Positions 33,245 through 42,740 of a DNA stretch of 64,000 nucleotides are shown here, in pieces; position 1 is the stretch's first letter, and each line of letters opens with the position of its first letter. Source of the stretch: DUOA01 sp012839095 (GTDB lineage: Bacteria > Bacillota > Clostridia > Caldicoprobacterales > DTU083). The notes under the pieces were generated by a model. That model did no database searches and was not told where the DNA came from. It saw only the letters and a list, made by a program, of their open reading frames with translations. The position numbers were made by a program, and so were the translations under genes. The stretch is taken from contig JBMNJE010000011.1 in NCBI GenBank assembly GCA_050951505.1, positions 496,001 through 560,000 of the forward strand, given 5' to 3'.

Positions 33245-35134
33245 ATGACGCTGCTTGAAAGGATAGAGAATCCCAGGGATTTGAAACATTTGAGTCAGGC
33301 TGAACTGAAAAGTGTTGCTCAGGAAATCCGGCAGTTTATTTTGGAAAAAGTAGCACTCAACGGTGGTCATCTGGCCTCCAATCTTGGCGTTGTTGAATTA
33401 ACAATTGCTCTTCACTATGTATATAACAGCCCTGTTGACAAAATTATATGGGATGTTGGTCACCAGTGTTATGTACACAAGATTCTTACCTCCCGCAGAG
33501 AGCAGTTTGATACCCTTCGCCAATTCGGCGGGATAAGCGGTTTTCCAAAACGGGAAGAAAGCGTTCATGATGCATTTGAAACCGGCCACAGCAGTACATC
33601 TATATCTGCAGCACTGGGTATGGCCAAGGCACGCGATCTTAAAAATGAATCCAATCATATTTTGGCAGTAATAGGGGATGGAGCTCTGACCGGCGGAATG
33701 GCTTTTGAAGCCTTAAATGATGCCGGGCGGCTCAACAGCAACCTTACAGTAATCTTAAATGACAATGAAATGTCCATAGCCCCAAATGTAGGAGCTATGG
33801 CTGCTTATCTATCCAGAATTCGTTCCAATCCCCGTTATAAGTGGTTCAAGAAGGAAATTGGGCAGATTCTTCGCAAATTCCCCTTTGGAGGATATTGGAT
33901 GGCTGAAAAAGCGGAAAAATTAAAAAACAGCCTGAAGTACCTCCTGGTACCTGGTGTACTTTTTGAAGAATTGGGTTTCACCTATATCGGGCCGGTGGAT
34001 GGGCATGACCTGCCTTTGCTGATCCGCATATTGGAGCGTGTCAAGCAGATTAAAGGGCCTGTCCTGGTTCATGTTGTTACGCAAAAGGGAAAAGGTTATC
34101 GCTTCTCCGAGTCCAATCCTGCTCAGTATCATGGTGTAACTCCTTTTGATTTAAACAAAGGTCGGAAAAGTGAAAAAAAGACCGTTTCCTATTCCAGAAC
34201 CCTGGGTAAGCATCTTTCCCAATTGGCGCATACAAATCCTGAAATTGTAGCAATAACTGCAGCTATGCCTGATGGAACGGGGTTGTCCTATTTTCAGGAA
34301 GAACACCCCGGGCGATTCTTTGATGTTGGTATAGCGGAACAGCACGCGGTAACCTTTGCCGCAGGTCTGGCTGCCAGCGGCATGAAACCAATTGTAGCCA
34401 TCTATTCCACATTCCTGCAGCGAGCCTATGATCAAATAGTTCATGATGTCTGCAGGCAGAATTTACCTGTGATATTTGCTGTTGACAGGGCTGGGCTGGT
34501 TGGGGAGGACGGAGACACCCATCATGGTATTTTTGATATCAGTTTTCTGCGTCATATACCCAATCTTCATGTTATGGCTCCAAAGAACACCCAGGAATTA
34601 AGGCATATGCTGGATTTCTCGCTTCAGCTTAACAAACCGGTAGCTATCAGATACCCCAAGGACAATTGCGGAATGAGCGAAGAACTGCCCAGCAGCCCTT
34701 TACTGGATCTTCGGTGGGAAATGCTGATTCATGGTTCAGATGTTCTTGTTTTGGCAGTGGGTTCTATGGTGGAGACCGCTTTGGAGGCAGCAGACATATT
34801 AAGAGGACAAGGGTTGAATCCGACAGTTGTCAATGCACGTATCATCAAACCTCTTGATACCAAAATGATGGACGAATTGCTGCAAAGCCATTCAAGTCTT
34901 TGGGTAACGATTGAAGACAATTTGGAAGAAGGGGGATTTGGCAGCGCTGTCAATGAATACCTTGTGAACAAGGGAATGGAGGTAAGGATAAAGGTCATTG
35001 GTTTACCGGATCAATATATTCAGCATGGAACCGTGGAAGAGTTGAGAGAATCTCTTGGACTCAGCCCTGCCGATATTGCCGCTCAGGTTTGCTCCATGAT
35101 CAAAAAGGAGATATTACATGCAGGATTGCCGTAA
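33245..35134 (+). CDS. dxs: 1-Deoxy-D-xylulose-5-phosphate synthase
   Basis: DXS joins pyruvate and glyceraldehyde-3-phosphate, the first step of the MEP isoprenoid pathway, using thiamine diphosphate. At 629 aa it is normal in length. GHSSTSISAALGMA, the TPP motif GDGALTGGMAFEALN ending with NDNEMSIAPNVG, and the pyrimidine domain DVGIAEQHAVTFAAGLA are present, as is DRAGLVGEDGDTHHG. ATG 33245 follows GAAAGGAATCC; an in-frame GTG/ATG-type codon at 33188 lies in the leader hairpin and is rejected. It overlaps tlyA by 17 bases. Confidence 0.97.
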   Translation: MTLLERIENPRDLKHLSQAELKSVAQEIRQFILEKVALNGGHLASNLGVVELTIALHYVYNSPVDKIIWDVGHQCYVHKILTSRREQFDTLRQFGGISGFPKREESVHDAFETGHSSTSISAALGMAKARDLKNESNHILAVIGDGALTGGMAFEALNDAGRLNSNLTVILNDNEMSIAPNVGAMAAYLSRIRSNPRYKWFKKEIGQILRKFPFGGYWMAEKAEKLKNSLKYLLVPGVLFEELGFTYIGPVDGHDLPLLIRILERVKQIKGPVLVHVVTQKGKGYRFSESNPAQYHGVTPFDLNKGRKSEKKTVSYSRTLGKHLSQLAHTNPEIVAITAAMPDGTGLSYFQEEHPGRFFDVGIAEQHAVTFAAGLAASGMKPIVAIYSTFLQRAYDQIVHDVCRQNLPVIFAVDRAGLVGEDGDTHHGIFDISFLRHIPNLHVMAPKNTQELRHMLDFSLQLNKPVAIRYPKDNCGMSEELPSSPLLDLRWEMLIHGSDVLVLAVGSMVETALEAADILRGQGLNPTVVNARIIKPLDTKMMDELLQSHSSLWVTIEDNLEEGGFGSAVNEYLVNKGMEVRIKVIGLPDQYIQHGTVEELRESLGLSPADIAAQVCSMIKKEILHAGLP

Positions 35135-35942
35135 GGAACGAATTGATGTTCTGCTATTCAAAAAAGGACTGGCAGAAAGCAGGGAAAGGGCAAAACAACT
35201 GGTAAAAGCAGGGCTGGTATATGTTAACGGCCAAAAAGTGGATAAACCAGGCACCACTATATGGTCAGACAAGGATATAGAGCTCAAAGGTGTTGTCAAC
35301 CCTTACATCAGCAGGGGCGGTTTGAAACTGGAGAAGGCACTCCGGCAGTTTAGTATACAAGCTAAAGATCTTGTATGGATGGATATTGGTGCTTCGACCG
35401 GCGGCTTCACACACTGTTTATTGCAGCACGGAGCCAAAAAAGTCTATTCCATAGATGTGGGCTGCGGGCAATTGGCTGAACAGCTTAGGAAGGATCCCAG
35501 GGTTGTTGCAATGGAGGGTACTGACATTAGGAATTTACAAAGAAACCATCTTATAGAACTGCCAAGAGGAGCAGTAATTGATGTATCCTTTATTTCCATT
35601 GTGCTGATTCTTCCTGTGGTTAAGAAGCTTCTGGATTATGACAGCCATATAATTTGTCTGGTAAAACCACAGTTTGAGGTAGGAAAGGGCAGGGTAGGAA
35701 ATAAGGGAGTTGTCCGGGATGCTATCCTGCATCAGGAGGCACTGCAGAAGGTTTTGGAATGTGCAGTTGCTCTTAATCTACAGATCCGGAATCTGAGTTT
35801 TTCTCCTATTACCGGGCGTGAAGGAAATATTGAATTTCTTGCATATCTTTATTATGGAGACAAAACATCAGCCGAAGTAAATATTCCGGCCTTATCCAGG
35901 ACAGTGGTCCGGCAAGCCCATGATTTTTTTACAGGCAGGTGA
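35118..35942 (+). CDS. tlyA: TlyA family rRNA (cytidine-2'-O)-methyltransferase
   Basis: The 274-aa protein has an N-terminal S4 RNA-binding domain (RIDVLLFKKGLAESRERAK and VYVNGQKVDKPG) and a C-terminal FtsJ-type Rossmann methyltransferase domain. The latter carries the SAM motif MDIGASTGGFTHCLL and an acidic motif YSIDVGCGQLAEQL. Lys residues in CLVKPQFEVGK and other positions form the expected K-D-K-E set. It methylates 16S and 23S rRNA in other species. The overlap with dxs and nearness of nadK is the usual clostridial order. Confidence 0.94.
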   Translation: MQDCRKERIDVLLFKKGLAESRERAKQLVKAGLVYVNGQKVDKPGTTIWSDKDIELKGVVNPYISRGGLKLEKALRQFSIQAKDLVWMDIGASTGGFTHCLLQHGAKKVYSIDVGCGQLAEQLRKDPRVVAMEGTDIRNLQRNHLIELPRGAVIDVSFISIVLILPVVKKLLDYDSHIICLVKPQFEVGKGRVGNKGVVRDAILHQEALQKVLECAVALNLQIRNLSFSPITGREGNIEFLAYLYYGDKTSAEVNIPALSRTVVRQAHDFFTGR

Positions 35943-35946
35943 TTTA

Positions 35947-36837
35947 ATGGTAAAGATAGGAGTTGTATCAAATTTATCCAAAGATCCCACAGGAGAATAT
36001 ACTAAAGAGGTTTTGCAGGGAATGGTTCAGCGAAATATGAAGCCTCTTGTTACAACAACAGTACATAAACTGATAAAGCAGGGTATATTGCTTGGGGAGA
36101 TGGAGCTGTATCAATTATCTGATCTTATTTTGGTATTGGGCGGAGACGGCACCATTTTGCAAACCGCTCGTCAGGCAGCCAAGTTCGGAAAACCTTTACT
36201 GGGTATAAACATGGGCCGTCTGGGTTTTCTGGCTGAAGCGGAAATGAGCGATTTGACAATGATATTGGACAAGCTGGCTTCAGGCAACTATCAAATTGAA
36301 AACAGAATGATGCTGGAAGCACGATTAATTCGCAAGGATCAACCTGCAGAGCAATATCTCGCACTAAATGATATTGCTGTAGCAAAAGGTTCTTTTGCCA
36401 GAATAATACATCTGAACTTAACAATTAACGGTGAATTCGTCAATCACTATGCAGCAGACGGACTGTTGATATCCAGCCCCACAGGCTCAACTGCATACTC
36501 CCTTTCTTCTGGAGGGCCTGTTATTTATCCAGGTATGGAATGCCTGCTTATGACCCCTATCTGTCCTCATACTTTGACATCAAGGCCTATAGTAACCAAT
36601 GCAGATTCCATAATGGAGATCGAGGTAATAGACAAGAACCGAGATATTCAGCTGACCTTGGATGGCCAGCAGGCAGTTGACCTGCAGGAGGGAGATCGGA
36701 TCGCTGTAAGTAAGTCCCCTCTGAAAACACAACTGGTTCGTCTTTCCGGCTATGGTTTTTTCAAGCTTCTTAGGGACAAGCTGGCAGCCAGGAATGATGA
36801 GTTTATTCAAAAAAGAATGGAGCGTGACAGTATATGA
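35947..36837 (+). CDS. nadK: NAD kinase
   Basis: NadK makes NADP from NAD and ATP or polyphosphate. In its 296 aa GGDGT (Asp67) is in LVLGGDGTILQTAR. NMGRLGFLAE, the AADGLLISSPTGSTAYSLSSGGP block and C-terminal LTLDGQQAVDL are present. ATG 35947 is used since upstream residues are not conserved. The stop overlaps argR (ATGA). Confidence 0.96.
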   Translation: MVKIGVVSNLSKDPTGEYTKEVLQGMVQRNMKPLVTTTVHKLIKQGILLGEMELYQLSDLILVLGGDGTILQTARQAAKFGKPLLGINMGRLGFLAEAEMSDLTMILDKLASGNYQIENRMMLEARLIRKDQPAEQYLALNDIAVAKGSFARIIHLNLTINGEFVNHYAADGLLISSPTGSTAYSLSSGGPVIYPGMECLLMTPICPHTLTSRPIVTNADSIMEIEVIDKNRDIQLTLDGQQAVDLQEGDRIAVSKSPLKTQLVRLSGYGFFKLLRDKLAARNDEFIQKRMERDSI

Positions 36838-37286
36838 AATATGAGAGACATGCCATGATATTAAAGATTATTGAAGAAAAGGATATTGAAACTCAGGAGG
36901 AACTGGCTGCCGAGCTTAGAATGAATGGCATGGATGTTACCCAAGCCACGGTATCCAGAGATATAAAAGAACTTCGCCTGGTTAAAGTATTGGGAAAGTC
37001 CGGGGTATACAAATATGCTGCCATGGAACGCACCGACTCAGATATGTCAGAGCGATTGTTTCGTGTATTCTCTGATTCTGTCATTTCCATGGATTTCGCC
37101 AGGAATTTGATTGTAATCCGAACTATTGTTGCAGGGGCACAGGCTGCAGCATCAGCTATCGATTCCATGAATTGGCCTGAGATTATCGGATGCATAGCCG
37201 GAGATGATACCATTTTGGTGGTTGTACGGGAAGATTCCATGGTTCCTGATGTATTAAAGCGATTTTCCAAGCTAATGCGCCAATAA
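36834..37286 (+). CDS. argR: Arginine repressor ArgR/AhrC
   Basis: The 150-aa protein has an N-terminal winged helix (MILKIIEEKDIETQEELAAEL and TQATVSRDIKELRLVKV) and a C-terminal oligomerisation and arginine-binding domain with GAQAAASAID and IAGDDTILVV. It controls arginine metabolism. It lies between nadK and recN, a conserved order in Firmicutes that is not obviously functional. Confidence 0.96.
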   Translation: MKYERHAMILKIIEEKDIETQEELAAELRMNGMDVTQATVSRDIKELRLVKVLGKSGVYKYAAMERTDSDMSERLFRVFSDSVISMDFARNLIVIRTIVAGAQAAASAIDSMNWPEIIGCIAGDDTILVVVREDSMVPDVLKRFSKLMRQ

Positions 37287-37338
37287 GTCAGAACAGATTG
37301 CAGTTTCATTCTCAATCAGGATGGTTGGGGGGATAAAT

Positions 37339-39075
37339 TTGCTACGTGAAATATCAATCCAAAATATTGCACTTATTGACGAGTTAAACCTGGTCTTTGA
37401 CGAAGGATTCAATGTGCTGACCGGTGAGACCGGTGCAGGTAAATCCATAATCATTGATGCAGTAAATCTGGCTTTGGGAGAAAGAGCAGCACGGGATTTG
37501 ATACAAACCGGAAAGGAGTTTGCTCGGGTAGAGTTGCTCTTTCAATTAAAAGACCTGGGTCGGGTAAACAGTGTGTTAACAGATTTCGGGATTCAGCCTG
37601 AAGAAGATGGCAATTTGCTTCTTATGAGGGAATTAACGGTACAGGGTCGAAATACGTGCAAGGTAAACGGCCGTTCGGTTACTTTATCCATGCTTCGTGA
37701 AATAAGCAGACATTTGGTAGATGTACACGGGCAGCACCAGCATCAGTCCCTGCTGGCTGCTGAATCTCATATAGATTTCCTGGACAGGCTGGGAGAATCC
37801 GAACTGGCTGAATTGAAAGCAGCCCTTGTACAAACATGGTCTGCCTGGCAGACGATCAGGAAGGAAATAAGCAGAATCGAGGGTTTGAATCAGGATGGTG
37901 AACGCCGCCGGGATATCCTTCTGTATCAAATAGAAGAAATAGAAAATGCCGCTCTTCAGCCAGGAGAAGAGGACGCTCTGCGGAAAGAAAGAGCCAGACT
38001 GGTGCATGCAGAAAAAATAGCAACTACAATAAATGATGCATATCAAAAGATATATAACAGTGATTCCAGAACCGTCTCTGTTTTAGACGGCCTTGCTGAT
38101 ATAGTAGGCCAGCTGCAGGGCATACGGGGCATTGATGATGTACTGGATGCCATTATAGGTCAATTGGAAAGCATACAGTACAATATGGAAGATTCTGCCC
38201 GGGAACTCAGATCATACAGGGATGTTTTTTATTTTGATCCCGACAGGCTGGAGCAACTGGAAACCCGCCTTGAGGAAATATTTGCCATTAAGCGGAAGTA
38301 TGGAAGAACTATAGAGGATGTACTGGAGCTAAAAAATGCCATGGAAACTGAGCTTGAAATACTGGAAAACAGTCAGGAAAGGTTGGAGGAGCTTCACAAG
38401 GAGTATAAGGAGAAATATAGGGAAGTTCTTCATTTATGCAGGGTATTATCCATGAAAAGAAAGAGTTGGGCTGAATTTCTGGAAAAGAAGCTGACAGAAG
38501 AACTGGCAGACCTTAACATGTCCAAAACAGCTTTTTCTGTATCCTTCTCCACGCCGGATCATGCACTGGCGGATGAATTGGAGATTGATGGAATTACCGA
38601 AAACGGATATGATACAATTGAATTTCTGATCTCACCCAACCCCGGTGAGCCGCTTAAACCCTTGGCCAAAATAATATCCGGCGGAGAAATGTCCAGAGTG
38701 ATGCTGGCATTTAAAACCATATTAGGGGATTTGGATGAGATCCCAACCATGATATTTGACGAAATAGATGTGGGCATAAGCGGCAGAACTGCTCAGAAAG
38801 TAGCGGAAAAAATCGGTTCCATTGCAGGCAGCAGACAGGTCATATGTGTTACTCATCTGCCTCAGATAGCTTCCATGGCTGATTGCCATTTTCTTATAGA
38901 AAAAAGTGCTTCAGATAAGCACACCCAAATCAATGTTTCCAGGCTCAATTTATCGGAGAGGAAAGAGGAAATTGCCAGGATGATCGGAGGCACTGCTTTA
39001 ACACAGCTCAGTCTGGAACACGCAGGTGAGCTGATTGAGCTCGCATTGCACCATAAGAGGAAAACAAGTGAATAA
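37339..39075 (+). CDS. recN: DNA repair protein RecN
   Basis: RecN is an SMC-like ATPase acting early in double-strand-break repair. TTG 37339 is chosen since GGGGGGAT is 6 bases upstream; ATG 37321 overlaps that region. In its 578 aa Walker A GETGAGKS is at 28-35, the Q-loop VHGQHQHQSL and long central coiled coil follow, and the ABC signature ISGGEMSRVMLAFK and Walker B MIFDEIDVGISG lie near the end, then VTHLPQIA. Confidence 0.96.
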   Translation: MLREISIQNIALIDELNLVFDEGFNVLTGETGAGKSIIIDAVNLALGERAARDLIQTGKEFARVELLFQLKDLGRVNSVLTDFGIQPEEDGNLLLMRELTVQGRNTCKVNGRSVTLSMLREISRHLVDVHGQHQHQSLLAAESHIDFLDRLGESELAELKAALVQTWSAWQTIRKEISRIEGLNQDGERRRDILLYQIEEIENAALQPGEEDALRKERARLVHAEKIATTINDAYQKIYNSDSRTVSVLDGLADIVGQLQGIRGIDDVLDAIIGQLESIQYNMEDSARELRSYRDVFYFDPDRLEQLETRLEEIFAIKRKYGRTIEDVLELKNAMETELEILENSQERLEELHKEYKEKYREVLHLCRVLSMKRKSWAEFLEKKLTEELADLNMSKTAFSVSFSTPDHALADELEIDGITENGYDTIEFLISPNPGEPLKPLAKIISGGEMSRVMLAFKTILGDLDEIPTMIFDEIDVGISGRTAQKVAEKIGSIAGSRQVICVTHLPQIASMADCHFLIEKSASDKHTQINVSRLNLSERKEEIARMIGGTALTQLSLEHAGELIELALHHKRKTSE

Positions 39076-39211
39076 ACATCACTTCGAAAATCATTGCATT
39101 TCCAATAGCATGAATATTATTCCCCGTATAAATCATTTTGTAAAGGTTACCTTAAAATTAGTTCCTGCTGATTTGAGGATAACAGAAAATGATTAATCGG
39201 GAGAGTAAAGG

Positions 39212-40513
39212 ATGAGAAAATCAAGTATAAGGAAAACAACTGGAATTTTACTTGCATTGTTGTTTCTTGCATTTAACTATTCACCTCTGGTACAGGATGT
39301 CGTCCGGTTTCCTGCTGAACTGCAGATATTTGAAGGAGAAACCCAGATTCTGGACTTTGGTCTGCCTCTGCAGGCTAAGGTCAGCAACAATAATGAGATT
39401 AATGTTCTGAAATTCAATGGCGATACCCTTAAGGAAAAGCAGGTATATGATATAAGCAGGCCATTGTCCATTGAATCAATCAGCCAGGGTAATGTCAATA
39501 TTGATTTCATGTTGTTTGGATTTATCCCGGTGAAGAAGCTGACCATCAACGTAACTTCAGCAAAGAAACTGGTTCCGGGGGGAAACTCAATAGGCGTGTC
39601 ACTTTACACGAAGGGGGCTTTGGTGGTAGGAACTTCGGATGTGACAGACAAGAACGGCATTACTCATTTTCCAGCCATAGACGCAGGGCTGCTGCCGGGT
39701 GATATTATTGAAAAGGTAAATAATGTTACGGTAAAAGATGCCGAGCATCTGTCCAGACTGGTCAACAAAATGAAGGGCAAAGCAGTTGAACTGGAATGCA
39801 GAAGAGATAATCGTGTTTATATAACCCGCATCCATCCGGTACAGGATGCTGCAGACTCTAAATACAGATTGGGATTATGGGTAAGAGACAGCACTGCCGG
39901 TGTAGGCACGCTAACCTTTGTCGATCCCGATACCGGGTTTATGGGGGCCTTGGGTCATGCCATTACAGATGTGGATACAGGTGCCCTTTTGTCAGTAAAG
40001 GATGGTGAAATATCTGAATCTACCATCATAGATGTGAAAATCGGAAAGAAAGGACTTCCTGGGGAGCTGGTGGGTAATTTCACCAAAAACCGTAGAGTAC
40101 TGGGAACAATCATTAAAAATACAACTTATGGTATCTATGGAAAAGCAGACAGGAAGATTTCCAATCCGCTCTACAAAAATTCTGTACCTGTTGCCTATCA
40201 ATATAATATAAAGCCTGGAAAGGCGACTATTCTGACAACAATTGATGACAAGGGGATACAGGAATACGACATAATGATATTAAAAGTAAACCGGCAAACC
40301 ACACCTAATCCCAAAGGATTGGTAATTGAAATCATCGATCCTGATTTGCTTGAGAAAACCGGAGGGATCGTACAGGGAATGAGCGGCAGTCCTATACTGC
40401 AGAATGGGAAAATAGTTGGTGCGGTCACTCATGTATTTGTGAATGACCCCAAAAAAGGTTATGGTATATTTATCGAATGGATGCTTGAAGAAACGAATAA
40501 GATCATTGAATAG
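39212..40513 (+). CDS. spoIVB: SpoIVB serine peptidase (sigma-K checkpoint)
   Basis: SpoIVB is made in the forespore and signals through the intermembrane space to activate sigma-K processing. In its 433 aa an N-terminal membrane helix (about 11-30) is followed by a PDZ domain (DAGLLPGDIIEKVNNVTVKD near residues 164-185) and an S55 protease domain. GALGHAITDVDTG holds the catalytic His, and the catalytic Ser393 is in GMSGSPILQNG. It sits between recN and spo0A, a hallmark order of spore formers. Confidence 0.96.
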   Translation: MRKSSIRKTTGILLALLFLAFNYSPLVQDVVRFPAELQIFEGETQILDFGLPLQAKVSNNNEINVLKFNGDTLKEKQVYDISRPLSIESISQGNVNIDFMLFGFIPVKKLTINVTSAKKLVPGGNSIGVSLYTKGALVVGTSDVTDKNGITHFPAIDAGLLPGDIIEKVNNVTVKDAEHLSRLVNKMKGKAVELECRRDNRVYITRIHPVQDAADSKYRLGLWVRDSTAGVGTLTFVDPDTGFMGALGHAITDVDTGALLSVKDGEISESTIIDVKIGKKGLPGELVGNFTKNRRVLGTIIKNTTYGIYGKADRKISNPLYKNSVPVAYQYNIKPGKATILTTIDDKGIQEYDIMILKVNRQTTPNPKGLVIEIIDPDLLEKTGGIVQGMSGSPILQNGKIVGAVTHVFVNDPKKGYGIFIEWMLEETNKIIE

Positions 40514-40552
40514 TAAAGATTTTGGATTTTTGAGAATATTGCATCAATCGTG

Positions 40553-40581
40553 GCAGGAATCATTGTGGTTTTGTCGAATAG
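40553..40581 (+). promoter_or_regulatory. Sigma-H-type promoter of spo0A
   Basis: GCAGGAATC (40553-40561), 11 bases, then GTCGAATAG (40573-40581) fits the B. subtilis sigma-H pattern RnAGGAwWW-N11/12-RnnGAATWW, with one mismatch at the last base of each element. Spo0A in Bacillus has such a promoter. An alternative sigma-A pair is TTGTCG (40571) and TATAAA (40593). Confidence 0.6.
40570..40578 (+). promoter_or_regulatory. 0A box (Spo0A-binding site) upstream of spo0A
   Basis: TTTGTCGAA is a perfect match to the 0A box TTTGTCRAA and overlaps the -10 of the sigma-H-like promoter, 80 bases before the spo0A start. A weaker site, TGTCGCA, is at 40621. This suggests autoregulation. Confidence 0.65.
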
Positions 40582-40657
40582 ATAATATAAACTATAAAAA
40601 ATAGAAACAATTGGTATTATTGTCGCAGATCTATAAATAAATTGGGGGGTTACTTCT

Positions 40658-41470
40658 ATGAATGAGAAAATTACAGTGCTCATTGCCGATGACAATAAGG
40701 ATTTTTGCGATATCATCGGTCAGTATCTGTCCAAACAGGATGATATCGAACTGGCAGGCATAGCTCATGATGGGGCAGATGCTTTAAATAAAATCAAAGA
40801 ACTTAAGCCCGATGTAGTTGTACTGGATATCATTATGCCCCATATGGACGGGCTTGGTGTGCTGGAGAAACTCCATGAAGAGACCATGAATATCTGCCCC
40901 AAAGTGATTATTCTTTCCGCTGTAGGGCAGGATAAAATTACACAGAGAGCCATAGCTTTAGGAGCGGATTATTATATTGTCAAGCCTTTCGATTTGGAGG
41001 TTTTTGTTAAGCGTATCAGAGAACTGGCAGCTAATGAGTTCACTTTCCCGAATCAACTGCAATCCCCGGCTTCACTTTCTTCAGCCGTCATTTCACCGGA
41101 AATCAAGAAGGAACGCAATCTGGAAACGGAAATTACCAATATTATACATGAGATAGGGGTACCGGCTCATATTAAAGGTTATCAATACTTAAGAGAAGCC
41201 ATTACCATGGTCGTTAAAGATATTGAGCTGTTAAGCGGAATAACCAAAGAACTGTATCCCGGAATCGCTCATAAATTCAATACAACACCCAGCAGAGTGG
41301 AACGTGCCATTCGGCATGCAATTGAAGTTGCCTGGAGCCGCGGCAGGGTAGAAACAATAAACAGGCTCTTTGGCTACACCATCCACGATGAAAAAGGAAA
41401 ACCTACCAATGGAGAGTTTATTGCCATGGTTGCCGATAAATTGCGAATGCAGGCCAGAAAGGCATTCTGA
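40658..41470 (+). CDS. spo0A: Sporulation master response regulator Spo0A
   Basis: In 270 aa the receiver domain has the acidic pocket ADDNKDF (Asp11, Asp12), phosphoacceptor Asp57 in VVVLDIIMPHMDG and the Lys in VKPFDLEVF. A linker rich in Ser and Pro leads to the Spo0A-specific C-terminal DNA-binding domain. That domain includes NIIHEIGVPAHIKGYQYLREAI and TPSRVERAIRHAIEVAWSRG. Phosphorylated Spo0A binds 0A boxes to start sporulation. GGGGGG precedes ATG 40658. Confidence 0.98.
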   Translation: MNEKITVLIADDNKDFCDIIGQYLSKQDDIELAGIAHDGADALNKIKELKPDVVVLDIIMPHMDGLGVLEKLHEETMNICPKVIILSAVGQDKITQRAIALGADYYIVKPFDLEVFVKRIRELAANEFTFPNQLQSPASLSSAVISPEIKKERNLETEITNIIHEIGVPAHIKGYQYLREAITMVVKDIELLSGITKELYPGIAHKFNTTPSRVERAIRHAIEVAWSRGRVETINRLFGYTIHDEKGKPTNGEFIAMVADKLRMQARKAF

Positions 41471-41503
41471 TACATATATTTTGAAATGCCCACAGAAAGA
41501 CTA

Positions 41504-41548
41504 AGCCCCGTTTCGGTAGAAACATTTCCGAATACGGGGCTGTTTTAT
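41504..41548 (+). terminator. Rho-independent terminator after spo0A
   Basis: AGCCCCGT (41504-41511) pairs with ACGGGGCT (41534-41541), extended by TTCGG/CCGAA with one bulge, and is followed by GTTTTATT. Confidence 0.85.
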
Positions 41549-41607
41549 TGTGCATAAATTGTTAGATATTGCTAATGATACTAATGATTTTAAGTTTAGG
41601 GAGCCTG

Positions 41608-42732
41608 ATGATTTTGATCCGAGGCTTTGCTAAGAAAGACAAAAAGACCAAAAATCTGATATATCGGCTGAATCCCTCTGATATAGCCGTGATACATCAT
41701 CGCGACCTGGACGAAGTGGCAGCACTCCATCTGGTTGAATGCAGGGTTAAAGCCGTTTTAAACTGTGATTCCTCTATCAGTGGAAGATTTCCAAATCAGG
41801 GTCCCCTAATATTATTTGAAGCAGGTATTCCCTTATATGACAATCTGGGTTCGCATGTTTTTGAACAGATCAGGGATAGTGATTTAATAGAGATTTATGA
41901 CGGAATCCTGTATCTTAACCAGGAACCTCTTTGCCGCGCTAACGTCCTGACCGGCAATGAAATAAAAATCAAGATGGAAGCGGCTTCTGAAAACATCCGG
42001 GATGTACTGCATGATTTTATAGACAATACGCTGGATTACGCTGAGAGAGAGAAGGATTACATTCTGTCTTCGGTCAATCTGCCTGCTTTGAATACAAGTA
42101 TGAAATCCCGCCATGTACTTGTGGTCATCAGAGGGAAACACTATAAGGATGATCTGAAGACTATCCGGTCTTATATAGATGAAGTCAATCCCGTCATGAT
42201 TGGCGTGGACGGCGGTGCGGATGCTTTATTGGAATTTGGTTATAAACCTGATCTCATTGTGGGTGATATGGATAGTGTCAGTGACAAGGCATTGTTTAAA
42301 TGCAGACAAATTATTGTCCATGCATATCCTGACGGCAGTTCTCCCGGAATGGAGCGTATCAGGAAGCTGGGTCTGACAGCCAGTATCTTTCCCTATCCGG
42401 GCACCAGTGAAGATATTGCACTTATTTTGGCCTATGAGAACAAGGCGGAGCTCATTGTTGCCGTGGGAAGTCATACAAATATGATTGATTTTTTGGAAAA
42501 GGGAAGAAGAGGCATGGCCAGTACATTTTTAGTCCGTATGAAGGTAGGGTACAAGGTAATCGATGCCAAAGGCGTCAGCGAGCTTTATAAAAACAGAATA
42601 AAGCCATCCTATCTGGCAGCCATGTTATTTGCTGCCTTCTTTCCCCTTGCCCTGGTTGTCAGGATGTCACCGCTTATCAGGGAATGGTATCAACTGATAA
42701 CTCTTCGCCTGAAAATTTTGATGGGGCTGTAG
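41608..42732 (+). CDS. steA: SteA-like cytokinetic ring protein
   Basis: The 374-aa product has the SteA pattern GFAKKDKKTKNLIYRL, SDIAVIHHRDLDEVAA, and VLNCDSSISGRFPNQGPL at the N-terminus. A thiamin-pyrophosphokinase-like catalytic fold contains MIGVDGGADALLEFGYKPDLIVGDMDSVSD in parts. A C-terminal membrane helix (about 332-350) follows. ATG 41608 is chosen because AGGGAG lies 5 bases upstream and the conserved region starts here; the in-frame TTG 41569 has no site. SteA acts with SteB in Corynebacterium division; the SteB-like gene follows 8 bases later. Confidence 0.88.
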   Translation: MILIRGFAKKDKKTKNLIYRLNPSDIAVIHHRDLDEVAALHLVECRVKAVLNCDSSISGRFPNQGPLILFEAGIPLYDNLGSHVFEQIRDSDLIEIYDGILYLNQEPLCRANVLTGNEIKIKMEAASENIRDVLHDFIDNTLDYAEREKDYILSSVNLPALNTSMKSRHVLVVIRGKHYKDDLKTIRSYIDEVNPVMIGVDGGADALLEFGYKPDLIVGDMDSVSDKALFKCRQIIVHAYPDGSSPGMERIRKLGLTASIFPYPGTSEDIALILAYENKAELIVAVGSHTNMIDFLEKGRRGMASTFLVRMKVGYKVIDAKGVSELYKNRIKPSYLAAMLFAAFFPLALVVRMSPLIREWYQLITLRLKILMGL

Positions 42733-42740
42733 GTGAGCTA

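Noticed and set aside
39111..39140. Possible sigma-G promoter before spoIVB (TGAATA ... CATTTTG)
   Set aside because: The -10 deviates from CATnnTA and the region is AT-rich, so the match is not better than chance.
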